Origin: Sphingomonas morindae
Lineage (GTDB): Bacteria > Pseudomonadota > Alphaproteobacteria > Sphingomonadales > Sphingomonadaceae
DNA: 64,000 nucleotides
Reading direction: 5' to 3'
Assembly (NCBI RefSeq): GCF_023822065.1
Contig: NZ_CP084930.1
Location: 3,424,001-3,488,000, forward strand
Part shown: piece after piece, positions 16,334-26,363 of the stretch
How the letters are laid out: each line of letters starts with the position of its first letter
How positions within the stretch are numbered: the stretch's first letter is position 1
Position numbers and translations under genes: made by a program
Notes under the pieces: model-generated
Told to the model about the DNA's origin: nothing
Databases searched by the model: none
What the model saw: only the letters and a program-made list of their open reading frames with translations

Positions 16334-19300
16334 GTGGCTGAAGAGAACACTACCGTGCTGCCGGCGTTCGGCGTGGACTCGCGCCATGGCTCCTCGCAGG
16401 TTCTGCTCGCGAGCGAACGGCTGGCGGCTGCACGGTCGATTGAGGACGTCGTTGAAATGTTGCGCAACACCGCGCGAGCTGCCGTCGGGGCAGCGGGTAT
16501 CGCCGTGATCCTGAATCAAGGTGGGCGGTGCGTCTACGTCGCAGAGGATGCCGTTTCACCGCTCTGGCAGGGACAACACTTTCCAAATGAGGCTTGCATC
16601 TCCGGGTGGGCGATGCGGCATCGTCAGACGGTCGCGATCAGCGACGTCCGCCTCGACACCCGCATCCCGCAAGAGGCTTATGCACCGACGTTCGTGCGCA
16701 GCCTGATCATGGTGCCGATCGGAAGTCCCGACCCGATCGCGGCGCTCGGCGCCTACTGGCCGGAGGTCGTCGAGCACGAAGTGGCTACCATCGAGCGAAT
16801 GGAGAGCCTGGCCAGGCTTGCGACCATCGCGATCGAGAACGCGCGGCTTACCTATGCACGGGATCGCGCAGCATCGCTTGGAGCTGCGCAGAACCGCATC
16901 CTGCAGGCAGGGGTGGTAGAGGCGCCGCTTGCCGTTTCACTCGAAGCGATCGTCCGAGAAGTGGAGCAGCTCTCCACGACAGGGGTACTGGCCAGCATCC
17001 TCATTCTCGACGCCGACGGCAAACGTCTGCGGCACGGCGCGGCGCCAAGCCTGCCAAAGGCACATAATGATGCGATTGATGGTCTCGCAATCGGTCCCGA
17101 CGTTGGCTCGTGCGGCGCTGCGATCTTCCGCAACGAGCCGGTTTTCGTCGCTAACATTGCCACCGACGTGCTCTGGAAAGACTTTCGCGATCTGGCGGTT
17201 GAGTACGACCTCGGTGCTTGCTGGTCGATGCCAATCCGCTCGTCCAAGGGTGAAGTGCTCGGCACCTTCGAGATGTATCACCGCGAGCCCCGCGAGCCAC
17301 AGCCTGAGGACCTCGAGATCGTCGATTTCGTCCTGGGAACGGCCGGGCTGGTGATCGAGCGCGCGAGCGCAGAGCAACGCCTGCGTCGCAGCGAGGCGCG
17401 GTACCGGCAGATCGTGGAAGGAGTGGAGGACTTCGCGATCGTCACTTTCGATGCCGAGGGCATGGTCACCGGATGGAACAGCGGCGCCGTTCGGGTCGTC
17501 GGCTACCGGACCGAGGACGCCATCGGTCGCAGGGGCGACTTCTTCTATACCGCCGAGGATCAGGCTGAAGGCGTCTTCGAGCGGGAGATCGGCAAGGCGC
17601 GCAAGGAGGGGCGAGCGGTCAACGAGCGCTGGCACATGCGGGCGCAGGGCTCGCGGTTCTGGGGCTCCGGTCTGCTGATGCCGCTGGCGCTGGATCATGG
17701 AGGGTTCGTCAAGATCTTCCGCGACCGCACCACCGAGCACGAAGCAGAGGCCGCACTGCACGAGAGTGAGGCACGGCTCCGCTTCTTCGAGACGCTTGAC
17801 AGCCGCCTGATGCGTGCCCGTCGCGCAGAGGACGCCATGCAGGCCGCGACCGAGGTCCTGGGGCTGGAGCTCGGAGCATCACGCTGCGCCTATGCCGACG
17901 TGCATGAGGACATGGACCGTTTCTGGATCCGCAGCGACTTCAGCGCGCCGGGGATCGCCAGCTCCGTCGGCGCCTACAGCCTGGACCTGTTCGGTCCACG
18001 CGCCGCAGCCGAAATGCGCGCCGGGCAGGTGCTGATCGTTCGCAATGTCAGGCAGGAGCTGGCGCCCGGCGAAGGACGCGAGATGTTTCTGTCGATCGGG
18101 ATCGACGCGATCGTCTGTTGCCCTCTGATCAAGGACGGGCGCCTCGCCGCGATGATGGCGGTGCACCAGGATCGTCCCCGCGACTGGACCGCAGCGGAGA
18201 TCGCCCTCGTCCGCGAGGTGGTCGAGCGCTGCTGGGCCCATGTCGAGCGCGTGGGGGCGGAGGCCAGACTGCGGGAGAGCGAGGAGCGCCTGCGGCTCGC
18301 TGTCGAAGGTGCCGATATCGGCTTCTGGGACGTGGACATCGTCAACGACATCCTGATCTGGCCGGCCCGGACCAAGGCGATGTTCGGCATTTCGCCGGAC
18401 GTACCGGTCACCATGGATGACTTCTACGGCGGTCTACACCCGGACGACCTCGAGGCCACAAGCGCAGCATTCGCCGCCGCGGCAGATCCGACGAAACGCG
18501 CGATCTACGACGTCGACTATCGCACGATCGGCAAGGAAGATGGGATCGTGCGCTGGATCGCGGCCAAGGGCCGCGGCGTGTTCGACGAGGCGGGCCGCTG
18601 CCTTCGCGTCGCGGGCACGGTCGTGGAGATCACCGCCCGCAAGGAGGCGGAAGAGGCGCTGCGCGAGCTCAACGCGACGTTGGAGGCACGTGTGGCGGAG
18701 GCGGTAGCCGACCGCGAGGCGGCGCAGGAGGCGCTGCGCCAGAGCCAGAAGATGGAAGCGATGGGGCAGCTCACGGGCGGCGTGGCCCACGACTTCAACA
18801 ACCTGCTGACGCCCATCGTAGGCGCGCTCGACCTCCTGCAGCGCAAGGCGCTTGGTGGCGAGCGTGAGCAGCGCCTGATCGCTGGAGCGGCGCAATCGGC
18901 AGAGCGTGCGAAGACACTCGTACAGCGCCTCCTCGCCTTCGCGCGGCGTCAACCGCTTCAGGCAGTGCCTGTCGATGTCGCCGGCCTAGTGAGGGACATG
19001 GGCGAGCTGATCGGCAGCACCACCGGCCCGCAGATCAATGTGGTGGTCGAGGCCCCCGATGGACTCCCCGCCGCCACTGCTGACCCGAATCAGTTGGAGA
19101 TGGCCATCTTGAATCTGGCCGTGAACGCGCGCGATGCCATGCCGGAGGGCGGTGCGCTTCGCATCACCGCATCGGCGGAGCTGGTAGCGTCGGGTCATCG
19201 CTCGAAGCTCCCAGCTGGGCAATATATCTGCCTGTCGGTCGCGGACACGGGCACTGGTATGGACGAGCGCACGCTGGCGCGCGCAGTCGAGCCGTTCTTC

Positions 19301-19840
19301 TCCACCAAGGGTGTGGGCAAAGGTACCGGCCTTGGGCTGTCGATGGTGCATGGGCTCGCATCTCAGCTGAACGGTTCGCTGACGATCCGCAGCCGGCTCG
19401 GGGCTGGAACCAACGTAGAGCTCTGGCTTCCGCGGAGCATGGCGGTGCCGGCGATGGCCGCGGATGAACCTTCGACGTCCTTGTCGATGATCGCCAGAGG
19501 AACCGCTCTTCTCGTCGACGACGAAGAGCTGGTGCGGGCAAGCACGGCCGACATGCTTCACGACCTGGGCTACACCGTCATTGAGGCCGCGTGTGGCGAG
19601 GAGGCCGTGCAGATTCTGGAAGCAGGGGTACGACCGGATCTGGTCGTCACCGATCACCTTATGCCTGGGATCAGTGGCACCGACCTCGGCCGGCTGATCC
19701 ATGCATCCCGTCCTGGCACCCCGGTGCTGCTTGTGTCCGGCTACGCCGAGCGCAAAGGGCTTGGCCCCGAACTGCCGCGGCTCATCAAGCCCTTTCGAAA
19801 GGACGAACTCGCGGCGAGCTTGGCGCGGCTTGTGAAGTGA
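16334..19840 (+). CDS. Large hybrid sensor histidine kinase (GAF/PAS-HisKA-REC)
   Basis: This is a 1168-residue cytosolic hybrid kinase. Approximate order: GAF (25-180), GAF (200-345), PAS (355-465), GAF (480-640), PAS/PAC (650-770), coiled coil, HisKA with [13 protein letters not shown] (His near 820), HATPase ([31 protein letters not shown]), and a C-terminal receiver. The receiver acceptor is Asp1107 (VVTDHLMPG) and its conserved Lys is in LIKPFRKDE. Several GAF/PAS modules suggest integration of light, redox or small-molecule signals, but no chromophore-binding cysteine could be assigned with confidence. It opens at GTG 16334 with AAGGTG just upstream. No partner regulator is adjacent. 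Confidence 0.88.
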   Translation: MAEENTTVLPAFGVDSRHGSSQVLLASERLAAARSIEDVVEMLRNTARAAVGAAGIAVILNQGGRCVYVAEDAVSPLWQGQHFPNEACISGWAMRHRQTVAISDVRLDTRIPQEAYAPTFVRSLIMVPIGSPDPIAALGAYWPEVVEHEVATIERMESLARLATIAIENARLTYARDRAASLGAAQNRILQAGVVEAPLAVSLEAIVREVEQLSTTGVLASILILDADGKRLRHGAAPSLPKAHNDAIDGLAIGPDVGSCGAAIFRNEPVFVANIATDVLWKDFRDLAVEYDLGACWSMPIRSSKGEVLGTFEMYHREPREPQPEDLEIVDFVLGTAGLVIERASAEQRLRRSEARYRQIVEGVEDFAIVTFDAEGMVTGWNSGAVRVVGYRTEDAIGRRGDFFYTAEDQAEGVFEREIGKARKEGRAVNERWHMRAQGSRFWGSGLLMPLALDHGGFVKIFRDRTTEHEAEAALHESEARLRFFETLDSRLMRARRAEDAMQAATEVLGLELGASRCAYADVHEDMDRFWIRSDFSAPGIASSVGAYSLDLFGPRAAAEMRAGQVLIVRNVRQELAPGEGREMFLSIGIDAIVCCPLIKDGRLAAMMAVHQDRPRDWTAAEIALVREVVERCWAHVERVGAEARLRESEERLRLAVEGADIGFWDVDIVNDILIWPARTKAMFGISPDVPVTMDDFYGGLHPDDLEATSAAFAAAADPTKRAIYDVDYRTIGKEDGIVRWIAAKGRGVFDEAGRCLRVAGTVVEITARKEAEEALRELNATLEARVAEAVADREAAQEALRQSQKMEAMGQLTGGVAHDFNNLLTPIVGALDLLQRKALGGEREQRLIAGAAQSAERAKTLVQRLLAFARRQPLQAVPVDVAGLVRDMGELIGSTTGPQINVVVEAPDGLPAATADPNQLEMAILNLAVNARDAMPEGGALRITASAELVASGHRSKLPAGQYICLSVADTGTGMDERTLARAVEPFFSTKGVGKGTGLGLSMVHGLASQLNGSLTIRSRLGAGTNVELWLPRSMAVPAMAADEPSTSLSMIARGTALLVDDEELVRASTADMLHDLGYTVIEAACGEEAVQILEAGVRPDLVVTDHLMPGISGTDLGRLIHASRPGTPVLLVSGYAERKGLGPELPRLIKPFRKDELAASLARLVK

Positions 19841-19877
19841 AGTGAGCCGGTATCGGCTTCTCCGGCGAGCGCCTGTA

Positions 19878-19938
19878 TGACCCAGCTCCGGGTACAGAAG
19901 GCTGTAAAGGTGCTTCTTGAAACCAGCCGCTCGTTCAT
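19878..19938 (+). repeat. Dispersed ~62-bp intergenic repeat, copy 2
   Basis: It starts TGACCCA and ends GAAACCAGCCGCTCGTTCAT. The 3' 18 bases match copy 5 almost exactly. It lies between the hybrid kinase and the amidohydrolase-like gene and ends 11 bases before the latter's start codon, so it may overlap its leader. Confidence 0.65.
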
Positions 19939-19949
19939 ATGGCTCTGAG

Positions 19950-21257
19950 ATGAAGTCGCTCACGCTCGGCCTTGCCCTTCTAGGCGCTCCTGCCACGGCG
20001 ACCGACCTCGCCATTACTGACGTAACGGTGGTCGACACGCGCACGGGCGAGTTGGCGCCGCACATGACGGTTGTGGTGCATGACAACCGCATCGCCTCGG
20101 TTGGTACCGGGCCGACACCGCGCGGCGCGGCGGTGCTGCGCGGCACGGGCAGGTTCCTGATCCCCGGCTTATGGGACTTCGTCACTCACCTGAGCTGGAC
20201 GCGGGCGAGCGCATTGCCGGTGTTCGTCGCCAACGGCATCACTGCCGTGCGCGACCAGGGCGGCGATCTCGCGGAGACGGCGGTCTGGGCCGAGGGGGTC
20301 AGGACCGGCCGGCTTGTCGGGCCAACGATCTTCCAGGTCGGGCCGATGCTCAACGGCAAGAGCTTCAACAGGTATCAGTTCGCCCTCGGCAACCCCGATC
20401 AGGCACGCGGCGCGGTGCGACTGCTCAAGGCGGAAGGCGTCGATGGGCTGGAGATCGAGCGCCGCGTGCCGCGCGACGTGTATGCTGCGCTCATGGCCGA
20501 AGCGAAGGCGGCGACGCTGCCGGTTGGCGGCAAGGTGCCGATGGAACTGACGCCGGCCGAAGCGTCGGACGCGGGCCAGGCCACAATCGACAATCTGGAG
20601 ACCATCTACGACGGCAAGTTCGCTGCGGCCAATGAGGAGGATCTGATTGGCGGGATCGACCGGTTCCTCACGCCCGGCGGTGGCGGCGACGCGCTGTTCG
20701 CTACTCTCGCGCGCAACCGCACCGCCGTCACGCCTAGTCTCTACGCCGTGGCCTATGCGCTCAAGCACAATGATCCCGCCCTGCCGCGCGACGCCAATTA
20801 TCGCTACGTCGCTCGCTCGCAGCGCGTGCCGATCAAGCCTGTCTCACCAGCTGAGCTGGCGCTGTTCCAAGCCATGCTGCCACGGCTCCAAGCGACCACG
20901 CTGCGTCTTCAGAAGGCGGGTGTGACGCTGCTCGCCGGCACCGACGTCGCCGCCGACCGGGTGCCCGGCTTTTCGTTACATGAGGAGCTCGATCTATTAG
21001 AGGCAGCGGGACTGACGCCCCTGCAGGTTCTGCAAACCGCGACGCTCAACCCAGCGAAGGCGATGGGCAAGGAAGCCGATTATGGGACGGTTGAGCCTGG
21101 CAAGGTAGCCGACCTCGTCCTGGTCGGCGGCGATCCGACGCGAGGCGCCGCGGCGCTACAACATATTAAGGCGGTGGTGCTTCATGGCCGTCTACTAGGC
21201 CGGCGGAACCTGGACCAGCAGCTCCGCGGAGCCGAGGCCATGGCCGCCCGCGACTGA
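19950..21257 (+). CDS. Secreted amidohydrolase-like protein with lost metal ligands
   Basis: This is a 435-residue protein with a signal peptide (MKSLTLGLALLGAPATA) and an amidohydrolase fold: DLAITDVTVVDTRTGELAPHMTVVV, PGLWDFVTHLSW, TLLAGTDVAADRVPGFSLHEELDLLEAAGLTPLQVLQTAT and YGTVEPGKVADLVLV. Several expected metal ligands are missing. HxH is VTH (Val78 replaces the first His), the GHVP histidine is Lys (GGKVP), and the EHL histidine is Asn (IDNLE). The GTD aspartate remains. It is therefore either inactive or works differently from metal-dependent relatives. A decayed paralogue follows directly and shares the VTH change. Confidence 0.8.
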   Translation: MKSLTLGLALLGAPATATDLAITDVTVVDTRTGELAPHMTVVVHDNRIASVGTGPTPRGAAVLRGTGRFLIPGLWDFVTHLSWTRASALPVFVANGITAVRDQGGDLAETAVWAEGVRTGRLVGPTIFQVGPMLNGKSFNRYQFALGNPDQARGAVRLLKAEGVDGLEIERRVPRDVYAALMAEAKAATLPVGGKVPMELTPAEASDAGQATIDNLETIYDGKFAAANEEDLIGGIDRFLTPGGGGDALFATLARNRTAVTPSLYAVAYALKHNDPALPRDANYRYVARSQRVPIKPVSPAELALFQAMLPRLQATTLRLQKAGVTLLAGTDVAADRVPGFSLHEELDLLEAAGLTPLQVLQTATLNPAKAMGKEADYGTVEPGKVADLVLVGGDPTRGAAALQHIKAVVLHGRLLGRRNLDQQLRGAEAMAARD

Positions 21258-21342
21258 GAACCGATTCGATCCACTCAGTTGCGGCCACCGGGGGCAAGGC
21301 CGCCCCTCCCCAGAAGCAGACGAACGTACAAATTGCGCCAAG

Positions 21343-21373
21343 ATGAAGTTGCTCGCGCTGAGCCTTTCCTTTT
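21343..21373 (+). pseudogene. 5' fragment of a second amidohydrolase paralogue, cut by IS66
   Basis: ATGAAGTTGCTCGCGCTGAG matches the start of the intact neighbour (MKLLALSL versus MKSLTLGL). It is cut after 31 bases by the IS66 element, and the rest continues beyond the element at 23852. Confidence 0.7.
21366..21373. repeat. Left copy of the 8-bp IS66 target duplication
   Basis: TTCCTTTT directly abuts the left terminal repeat of IS66. An identical TTCCTTTT follows the right end at 23844-23851. Eight bases is the length expected for IS66. Confidence 0.9.
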
Positions 21374-21474
21374 GTAAGCGTGGCGAGCAGGCCGCCTTGC
21401 CGTGCCGACCATAGGCGGGATGCTTGTCGTCTTTGACGAGGGCGGCGGTGGTGCGGGAAGTTTTCGGGTCTGAG

Positions 21475-21858
21475 ATGGGTCATACGAGCACTCGTATGAC
21501 TGGTCGCATGGAGGTGGTCGGCCGGGTGTCGGGCCGGCGCCGGTGGTCGGACGCGGAGAAACTGGAGATCCTCGCCGAGGCATTTCAGCCGAGCGTGCGG
21601 GTCCGAGATGTCATCGCGCGACGCGAGGTATCGAGCAGCCTCATCTACACATGGCGAAAGCAGATGCGGGCGGGCAAGCTGGGCGGTGCCGTGGCCGCAT
21701 TGCCAGCGTTCGCAGAGGTGCAGGTCGCAGAGCCGGTCGCGCCGGCCTCCTGCGTTTCGGGCCTCATCCATATCGACCTGCCGGGTGGCGTGCGGGTGAG
21801 TGTCGACGCCGACGTGGACAGGGGCGCGCTGGCGCGCGTGTTGTCGGTGCTACGGTGA
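21475..21858 (+). CDS. tnpA: IS66 accessory protein TnpA
   Basis: This is a 127-residue protein with an HTH of the IS66/IS3 type (RRRWSDAEKLEILAEAFQPSVRVRDVIARREVSSSLIYTWRKQ) and a short C-terminal domain (ACVSGLIHIDLPGGVRVSVDADVD). It is required with TnpB for transposition of IS66 elements. ATG 21475 was chosen so that the HTH is complete; an upstream GTG is possible. The stop overlaps the tnpB start (GTGA). Confidence 0.85.
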   Translation: MGHTSTRMTGRMEVVGRVSGRRRWSDAEKLEILAEAFQPSVRVRDVIARREVSSSLIYTWRKQMRAGKLGGAVAALPAFAEVQVAEPVAPASCVSGLIHIDLPGGVRVSVDADVDRGALARVLSVLR

Positions 21859-22202
21859 ATCCGGCCCCGCTGCCGACACGGGTGTTTCTGGCCTGTGGCG
21901 TGACCGACATGCGCAAAGGCTTCGACGGTCTGGCGGTTCTGGTTCAGCAGGCGCTGGCTCAGAATCCGCATTCCGGCGCGTTGTTCGCGTTCCGGGGCAA
22001 GCGCGGTCACCTGGTCAAGCTGCTGTGGTTCGATGGTCAGGGCCTGTGCCTGTTTTCGAAGCGGCTGGACCGGGGGCGTTTCGTCTGGCCGGTGACCGCG
22101 ACGGGCACGGTGACATTGACGCCGGCGCAATTGTCGATGCTGCTGGAAGGGATCGACTGGCGGCGCCCCGAGCGGACGTTCACGCCGACGCTGGCGGGCT
22201 GA
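21855..22202 (+). CDS. tnpB: IS66 accessory protein TnpB (Orf2)
   Basis: This is a 115-residue protein with the full IS66 Orf2 signature: VFLACGVTDMRKGFDGLAVLVQ, then FAFRGKRGHLVKLLWFDGQGLCLFSKRLDRGRFVWP. It starts at a GTG that overlaps the tnpA stop by four bases, implying coupled translation. The frame is intact. Confidence 0.93.
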   Translation: MNPAPLPTRVFLACGVTDMRKGFDGLAVLVQQALAQNPHSGALFAFRGKRGHLVKLLWFDGQGLCLFSKRLDRGRFVWPVTATGTVTLTPAQLSMLLEGIDWRRPERTFTPTLAG

Positions 22203-22252
22203 AAACGCCGGATCCTCGCCGCTTTTGCTCGTGCACGCAGGGCCGATCTGCT

Positions 22253-23818
22253 ATGAAAAGGGTCATGTCGGAAGCGCCCGTTTCCCCAGACGATGCGACC
22301 GCGCGGATCGCCGCGCTGGAGGCTTCGCTCGCCCGGGCCCACGCCGCGCTCGCCGCTCGCGACCTGCTCATCGACACGCTGCGTGGCCAGATCGCCCGGC
22401 TGCGGCGGATGCAGTTCGGCGCCTCGTCCGAGAAGCTGAGCCGCGAGATCGAGCAGCTCGAACTGGCGCTGGAGGAGCTGGAGACGGAGCGCGATACGCC
22501 AGCCACCGAAACGGCCGCACCGGGGGATACGGCGCGACCGGCGCCGGTGCGCAGCCTGCCCGGCCATCTGCCGCGCGAGGAGGTCGTCCACGAGCCGCCC
22601 TCTGGTGCCTGCACCTGTCCGGACTGCGGCGGTGCGCTGCGGCGGCTGGGCGTGGATGCCCATGAGATGCTCGACATCGTGCCGGTGCGCTGGCGGGTCG
22701 TGCGTGCCGTCCGTCCGAAATATAGCTGCCGGGTGTGCGAGAAGATCGTGCAGGCGCGCGCACCCGTCCATGCGGTTGCTCGCGGCAAGGCGACCTTCGC
22801 GACCCTGGCGCATGTCGTGGTCTCAAAATTCGACCACCACCTGCCGCTCTATCGTCAGGCCGAGATGATGGCTTCGCAAGGGCTCGACATCGACCGCTCG
22901 ACGCTCGCCGGCTGGACGGGGCAGGCCGCCGCGCTCCTCGACCCCATCGTCAGCCGCATCCGTGATGCGGTGCTCAAGGCCGACAAGATCCATGCCGACG
23001 ATACGCCGGTGCCCGTCCTCGAACCAGGCCGGGGCAAGACCGCGACGGGCAGGCTGTGGGTTTACGCAACCGACGACCAGGCCTCGGGCAGCACCGCCCC
23101 GCGCGCGGCATGGTATCGCTTCACCCCTGATCGCACCGGCGCACATCCGCAGGCGCATCTCGCCGGCTTCCGTGGCTTCCTCCAGGCCGATGCCTATGCC
23201 GGTTATGACGGGCTGTATCGGAAGGGCGTGACCGAGGTGGCGTGCTGGGCACATGCCCGGCGCAAGATCTTCGACCTGCATGAGCGCTCGCCTACGCCGC
23301 TGACCACGGATATCCTCGAGCGGATCGGTGCGCTCTATGCCGTGGAGGCCGAGGTGCGCGGGCAGCCGCCGGATAGCCGCCATCGTGCCCGACAGAAACG
23401 AAGCCGCCCGCTGGTCGATGCCTTGCGCGACGTGCTCGAGGGCGCGCTGCGTCGCCTGTCGCCCAAGTCGGACATGGCCAAGGCCATCGCCTACGCGACG
23501 AAGCGGTGGGCGGCCTTGTCCTGTTTCCTCGATGACGGACGCCTGGAGATCGACAACAACATCGCCGAGCGCGCGTTGCGCGGCGTCGCCGTCGGCCGCC
23601 GCAACTGGCTGTTCGCCGGTTCACGCGCAGGTGGCGAGCGGGCCGCCGCCATCTACACCCTCATCCAGACCTGCAAGGCCAACAACGTCGATCCGCAGGT
23701 CTATATCGCCGATGTCATCGCCAAGATTGCCGACGACTGGCCAGCCGGCCGCTGGGACGAACTCATGCCGTGGAACTGGGAAGCCCCGGTGGATCAACCG
23801 ACCGCGCAAGCCGCATAA
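22253..23818 (+). CDS. tnpC: IS66 transposase TnpC
   Basis: This is the 521-residue DDE transposase of IS66. It shows the N-terminal leucine-zipper helix (ARIAALEASLARAHAALAARD and LRRMQFGASSEKL), a CxxC zinc finger (CTCPDCGGALRRLG) and the catalytic domain: KADKIHADDTPVPVL, FLQADAYAGYDGLY and CFLDDGRLEIDNNIAERALR. The C-terminal IS66_C segment is TLIQTCKANNVDPQVYIADVIAKI. All parts are intact. Start 22253 is 50 bases after tnpB; an internal ATG at 22265 is an alternative. Confidence 0.93.
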   Translation: MKRVMSEAPVSPDDATARIAALEASLARAHAALAARDLLIDTLRGQIARLRRMQFGASSEKLSREIEQLELALEELETERDTPATETAAPGDTARPAPVRSLPGHLPREEVVHEPPSGACTCPDCGGALRRLGVDAHEMLDIVPVRWRVVRAVRPKYSCRVCEKIVQARAPVHAVARGKATFATLAHVVVSKFDHHLPLYRQAEMMASQGLDIDRSTLAGWTGQAAALLDPIVSRIRDAVLKADKIHADDTPVPVLEPGRGKTATGRLWVYATDDQASGSTAPRAAWYRFTPDRTGAHPQAHLAGFRGFLQADAYAGYDGLYRKGVTEVACWAHARRKIFDLHERSPTPLTTDILERIGALYAVEAEVRGQPPDSRHRARQKRSRPLVDALRDVLEGALRRLSPKSDMAKAIAYATKRWAALSCFLDDGRLEIDNNIAERALRGVAVGRRNWLFAGSRAGGERAAAIYTLIQTCKANNVDPQVYIADVIAKIADDWPAGRWDELMPWNWEAPVDQPTAQAA

Positions 23819-23843
23819 TCTGCGGCCGTCAGGCCACGCTTAC

Positions 23844-23851
23844 TTCCTTTT
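23844..23851. repeat. Right copy of the 8-bp IS66 target duplication
   Basis: TTCCTTTT is identical to the copy at 21366-21373. Confidence 0.9.
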
Positions 23852-24275
23852 CAGCTCTCATGCCGCAGCTATCGCTCTTGCCATCACCGCCGTGACCCAG
23901 TCGACACGCGCACGGTGGCATTGGCGCTGCACCGGACCGTGTCGGTTCAGGACGGCCACATCGCCTTGATCGGCAGGGCCGGCGCCGCGCGGCGCAGCCG
24001 TCCTGCGGGGTACGAGCAGGTTCCTGATATCCGGCCTGTGAGACTTCGTCACACATGTCAGCTGGACGCGAGCGAGCGCGCTGCTCGTGTTCGTGGTCAT
24101 CGGCATCACCGCCGTGCTCGATAAAAGTCGCGATCTGGCGGTGGCGGCGATCTGGGCTGACGGAGTCAAGAGCGGCCGTCTGGTTGGTCCGACGATCTTC
24201 CAGGCCAAGCCGAACCTCAACGAAAAGAGCTTCAACAAATACCGGTTTGCGCTCGCCTCACCGGAAACCAGTGGT
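23852..24275 (+). pseudogene. Remainder of the second amidohydrolase paralogue
   Basis: This stretch continues the gene interrupted at 21373. Translated with frame changes it reads LAITAVT, then DTRT, a region equivalent to the PGLWDFVTH segment (here GL-stop-DFVTHVSWTRAS), and ADGVKSGRLVGPTIFQAKPNLNEKSFNKYRFALASPE. All of this parallels residues ~20-150 of the neighbour at 19950. It contains an in-frame TGA and frameshifts and stops about one third of the way through, so decay and a 3' deletion have removed function. The paralogue has the same Val-Thr-His change, so the metal-ligand loss predates the duplication. Confidence 0.8.
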
Positions 24276-24486
24276 AGATGGACAGCAGACTGACTCCCCT
24301 ATGGAAAAGCTGACCATCACCCGCCTAGCGGTGCTCGCAAGCTGCTCGCTGCCGGTATCAATACGCCAGGATAGCGATGGTGCCGAAGAACGAATGATCG
24401 GCGCCATAGCCTCACTTTGCGCTAGCAGCCGAGCCCGTGCGCAAACGTGCTTACCCTAGTCGCCATTGCTTTAACCTGGGTCGCGT

Positions 24487-25248
24487 ATGAAGATGCACAC
24501 TGTGAAGCAAGATGCGGCGACAGAGACAGTGACCCACGACACGAGGACAGTGGCAGACTGGCTGGCGCTTCTTGACCAGCCCTCATGCGACCGCCTTGCC
24601 GCTCTGCGCAGCGGCGCCGAAGCGGGATTGGTCGAGGCGCAGGTTCGTTACGGGGAGGCGTTGCTAGCCGGGCACGGTTGCGATGCGGACTCGGTCGAGG
24701 CCTTGCGCTGGTTCATTCTGGCGTCGCACGCGGATCATCCGGCGGCGATCAACATGGTCGGTCGCTGCCACGAGAATGGCTGGGGCGTCGCTCAGGACCT
24801 CGCAATCGCTGCCCGCTGCTTCGCCCGGGCGGCTGCGGCAGGCTATAATTGGGGTATGTACAACTATGCCGGTGCGCTCGGCCGCGGTGCCGGCATCGCG
24901 CAGGACGAGGCAGCGGCGCTCCGCTGGTTCCGGCGCGCGGCAGATCTCGGCCACGTGAAATCAATCGGCATCCTCGGCGCGCTGGCTGAAGAGGGGCGGC
25001 TCGTGCCCCGCGACTTTGCGGAGGCGGACCGATGCTACCGGATCGCCGCGGACGGCGGCGACTTCCGCAGTCAGTTCCACCTCGCGCGCCGGCTCGCGCA
25101 GAGCGGCGCTCATGATCAGGCAGCTAGGTGGCTAGAGCGGGCCTGGAGCGGTGCTCATGACGCATATCGCGCCAAAATGCGGGAGGAACTCGCTGGCGAT
25201 CCGGAGCCGATGGTCCGTAGGCTGGTGGGGCTGCTGCCGGCGGATTAG
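24487..25248 (+). CDS. Sel1-repeat (tetratricopeptide-like) protein
   Basis: This is a 253-residue soluble protein made of Sel1-like repeats. Units recur about every 36 residues: AEAGLVEAQVRYGEALLAGHG, DHPAAINMVGRCHENGWGV, GYNWGMYNYAGALGRGAGI, GHVKSIGILGALAEEGRL and GDFRSQFHLARRLAQSG. Such repeats serve protein-protein contacts. There is no signal peptide. It converges with the PepSY gene and their last four bases overlap. Sel1 proteins often sit beside TonB receptor/PiuC operons, as here, but the role is unknown. Confidence 0.85.
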   Translation: MKMHTVKQDAATETVTHDTRTVADWLALLDQPSCDRLAALRSGAEAGLVEAQVRYGEALLAGHGCDADSVEALRWFILASHADHPAAINMVGRCHENGWGVAQDLAIAARCFARAAAAGYNWGMYNYAGALGRGAGIAQDEAAALRWFRRAADLGHVKSIGILGALAEEGRLVPRDFAEADRCYRIAADGGDFRSQFHLARRLAQSGAHDQAARWLERAWSGAHDAYRAKMREELAGDPEPMVRRLVGLLPAD

Positions 25249-26351
25249 GTCGATGCAATCTCCGTCATGCCACGCGCCCGTGCGGCGGCGCGCCGGCGGC
25301 GGCCAAGGCCGCGCCACCACATCAGAGTTCCGGTAACCCCGAGCACGGCCGGCGCCAGGCCGATGAGAATCATCGCGAACCGCCACGGCGTGCCGAGCGT
25401 GTCGCCCTGGTGCCACCTTCGCGCGGCCTGCGGGAAGCCGCCGCCGCGCGGTTGCGCCCGCCTCGCTTCGCCGGTGTCGTCCTCGACCTCGACGTCAACC
25501 GGACCGCGCAGGGTCGCGAGCGAAATACGCCAGCGCGGTTCCCTGCCGCTCGGCCAGGCGATCGCGCGGACTCCACCGGGCACGATGACGCGAGCCTTCG
25601 CCAGCGCCTCGTCAGGACCGAGATGGGGATGGGCTAGCGGCGGTACGCGGCCCGGACCTCCTAATGACGATGCCGAGCTAATCCCGATGAACGCGGTCAT
25701 CTGCGGCCACGCGATGGCAGCGCCCGTAAAGGCTTGCACGGCGAGCGGCAGCGCGATCCAGAAACCGGCGCTGTGGTGGAGGCTGGTGTCGAGGCGCTTG
25801 TCTTCCCGGCGCCACCGCAACGCGCGCCGCCATGACCCGGAAAGCGGCCACCATAGCCAAAGTCCGCTCGCTGCGAGCAGGAACATTTCGATACCCAGCA
25901 TACCTACCAGCGCTCGACCGATGCCAGGCACGAAAAGGCTTCCGTGAAAGGCATGTGCGACCGAGACCAGGCTCTGGTTGCCTCGAGCGACGTCGAGCAC
26001 GCGCGCGTTCGATGGATCGAGCCAGACTGTGACGCGAGGCTTCCCCCCGCCGCCCGGGCGCGTTGCAGGTACGACGCTCGCGATGGCTGGGCCTGCGCCA
26101 CTGGGGTAGCGAAGCATCGTCACGCGGCCAGCAGGGATCGCCGCAGCTACTGCCGCCGCGAGATTAGATGGGGGCAAGGTCGCGATACTTTCTACAGCAT
26201 AGCGCTGAGGTTCGAGCACGTGGTCGATCGCATCGTCCCAGGTAAGCACTATCCCGCTCAACCCGAGCGGGATGAGCAAGACGATGGGCGCCAATGCCAG
26301 ATATTGGTGGAGGCGCCACCAGAGCCGCCGAACAGCGACGCTATCAGCCAT
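25245..26351 (-). CDS. PepSY-associated inner-membrane protein (PiuB-like)
   Basis: This is a 368-residue membrane protein of the PepSY-TM family, linked to ferric-siderophore reduction or iron release at the inner membrane. Helices are visible at LWWRLHQYLALAPIVLLIPLGLSGIVLTW (residues ~10-38), IEMFLLAASGLWLWWPLSGSW (~155-175), HHSAGFWIALPLAVQAFTGAA (~193-213) and FAMILIGLAPAVLGVTGTLMWW (~325-346). Conserved His residues in the first and third helices (RLHQYL, SLHHSAGFW) fit haem or metal contacts. It is the third gene of the iron operon, 12 bases after the dioxygenase gene. Confidence 0.85.
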   Translation of the reverse strand: MADSVAVRRLWWRLHQYLALAPIVLLIPLGLSGIVLTWDDAIDHVLEPQRYAVESIATLPPSNLAAAVAAAIPAGRVTMLRYPSGAGPAIASVVPATRPGGGGKPRVTVWLDPSNARVLDVARGNQSLVSVAHAFHGSLFVPGIGRALVGMLGIEMFLLAASGLWLWWPLSGSWRRALRWRREDKRLDTSLHHSAGFWIALPLAVQAFTGAAIAWPQMTAFIGISSASSLGGPGRVPPLAHPHLGPDEALAKARVIVPGGVRAIAWPSGREPRWRISLATLRGPVDVEVEDDTGEARRAQPRGGGFPQAARRWHQGDTLGTPWRFAMILIGLAPAVLGVTGTLMWWRGLGRRRRAAARARGMTEIAST

Positions 26352-26363
26352 TGAACATGCTCC

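Larger units (their letters stand above)
21374..23843 (+). mobile_element. Complete IS66-family insertion sequence, 2470 bp
   Basis: The ends are GTAAGCGTGGCGAGCAGGCC on the left and, in complement, GTAAGCGTGGCCTGACGGCC on the right, typical IS66 termini. An exact 8-bp duplication (TTCCTTTT) flanks the element. It contains tnpA, tnpB and tnpC in the usual order with intact frames, so this copy may still be active and inserted fairly recently. It landed in an already decaying amidohydrolase paralogue. Confidence 0.95.
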
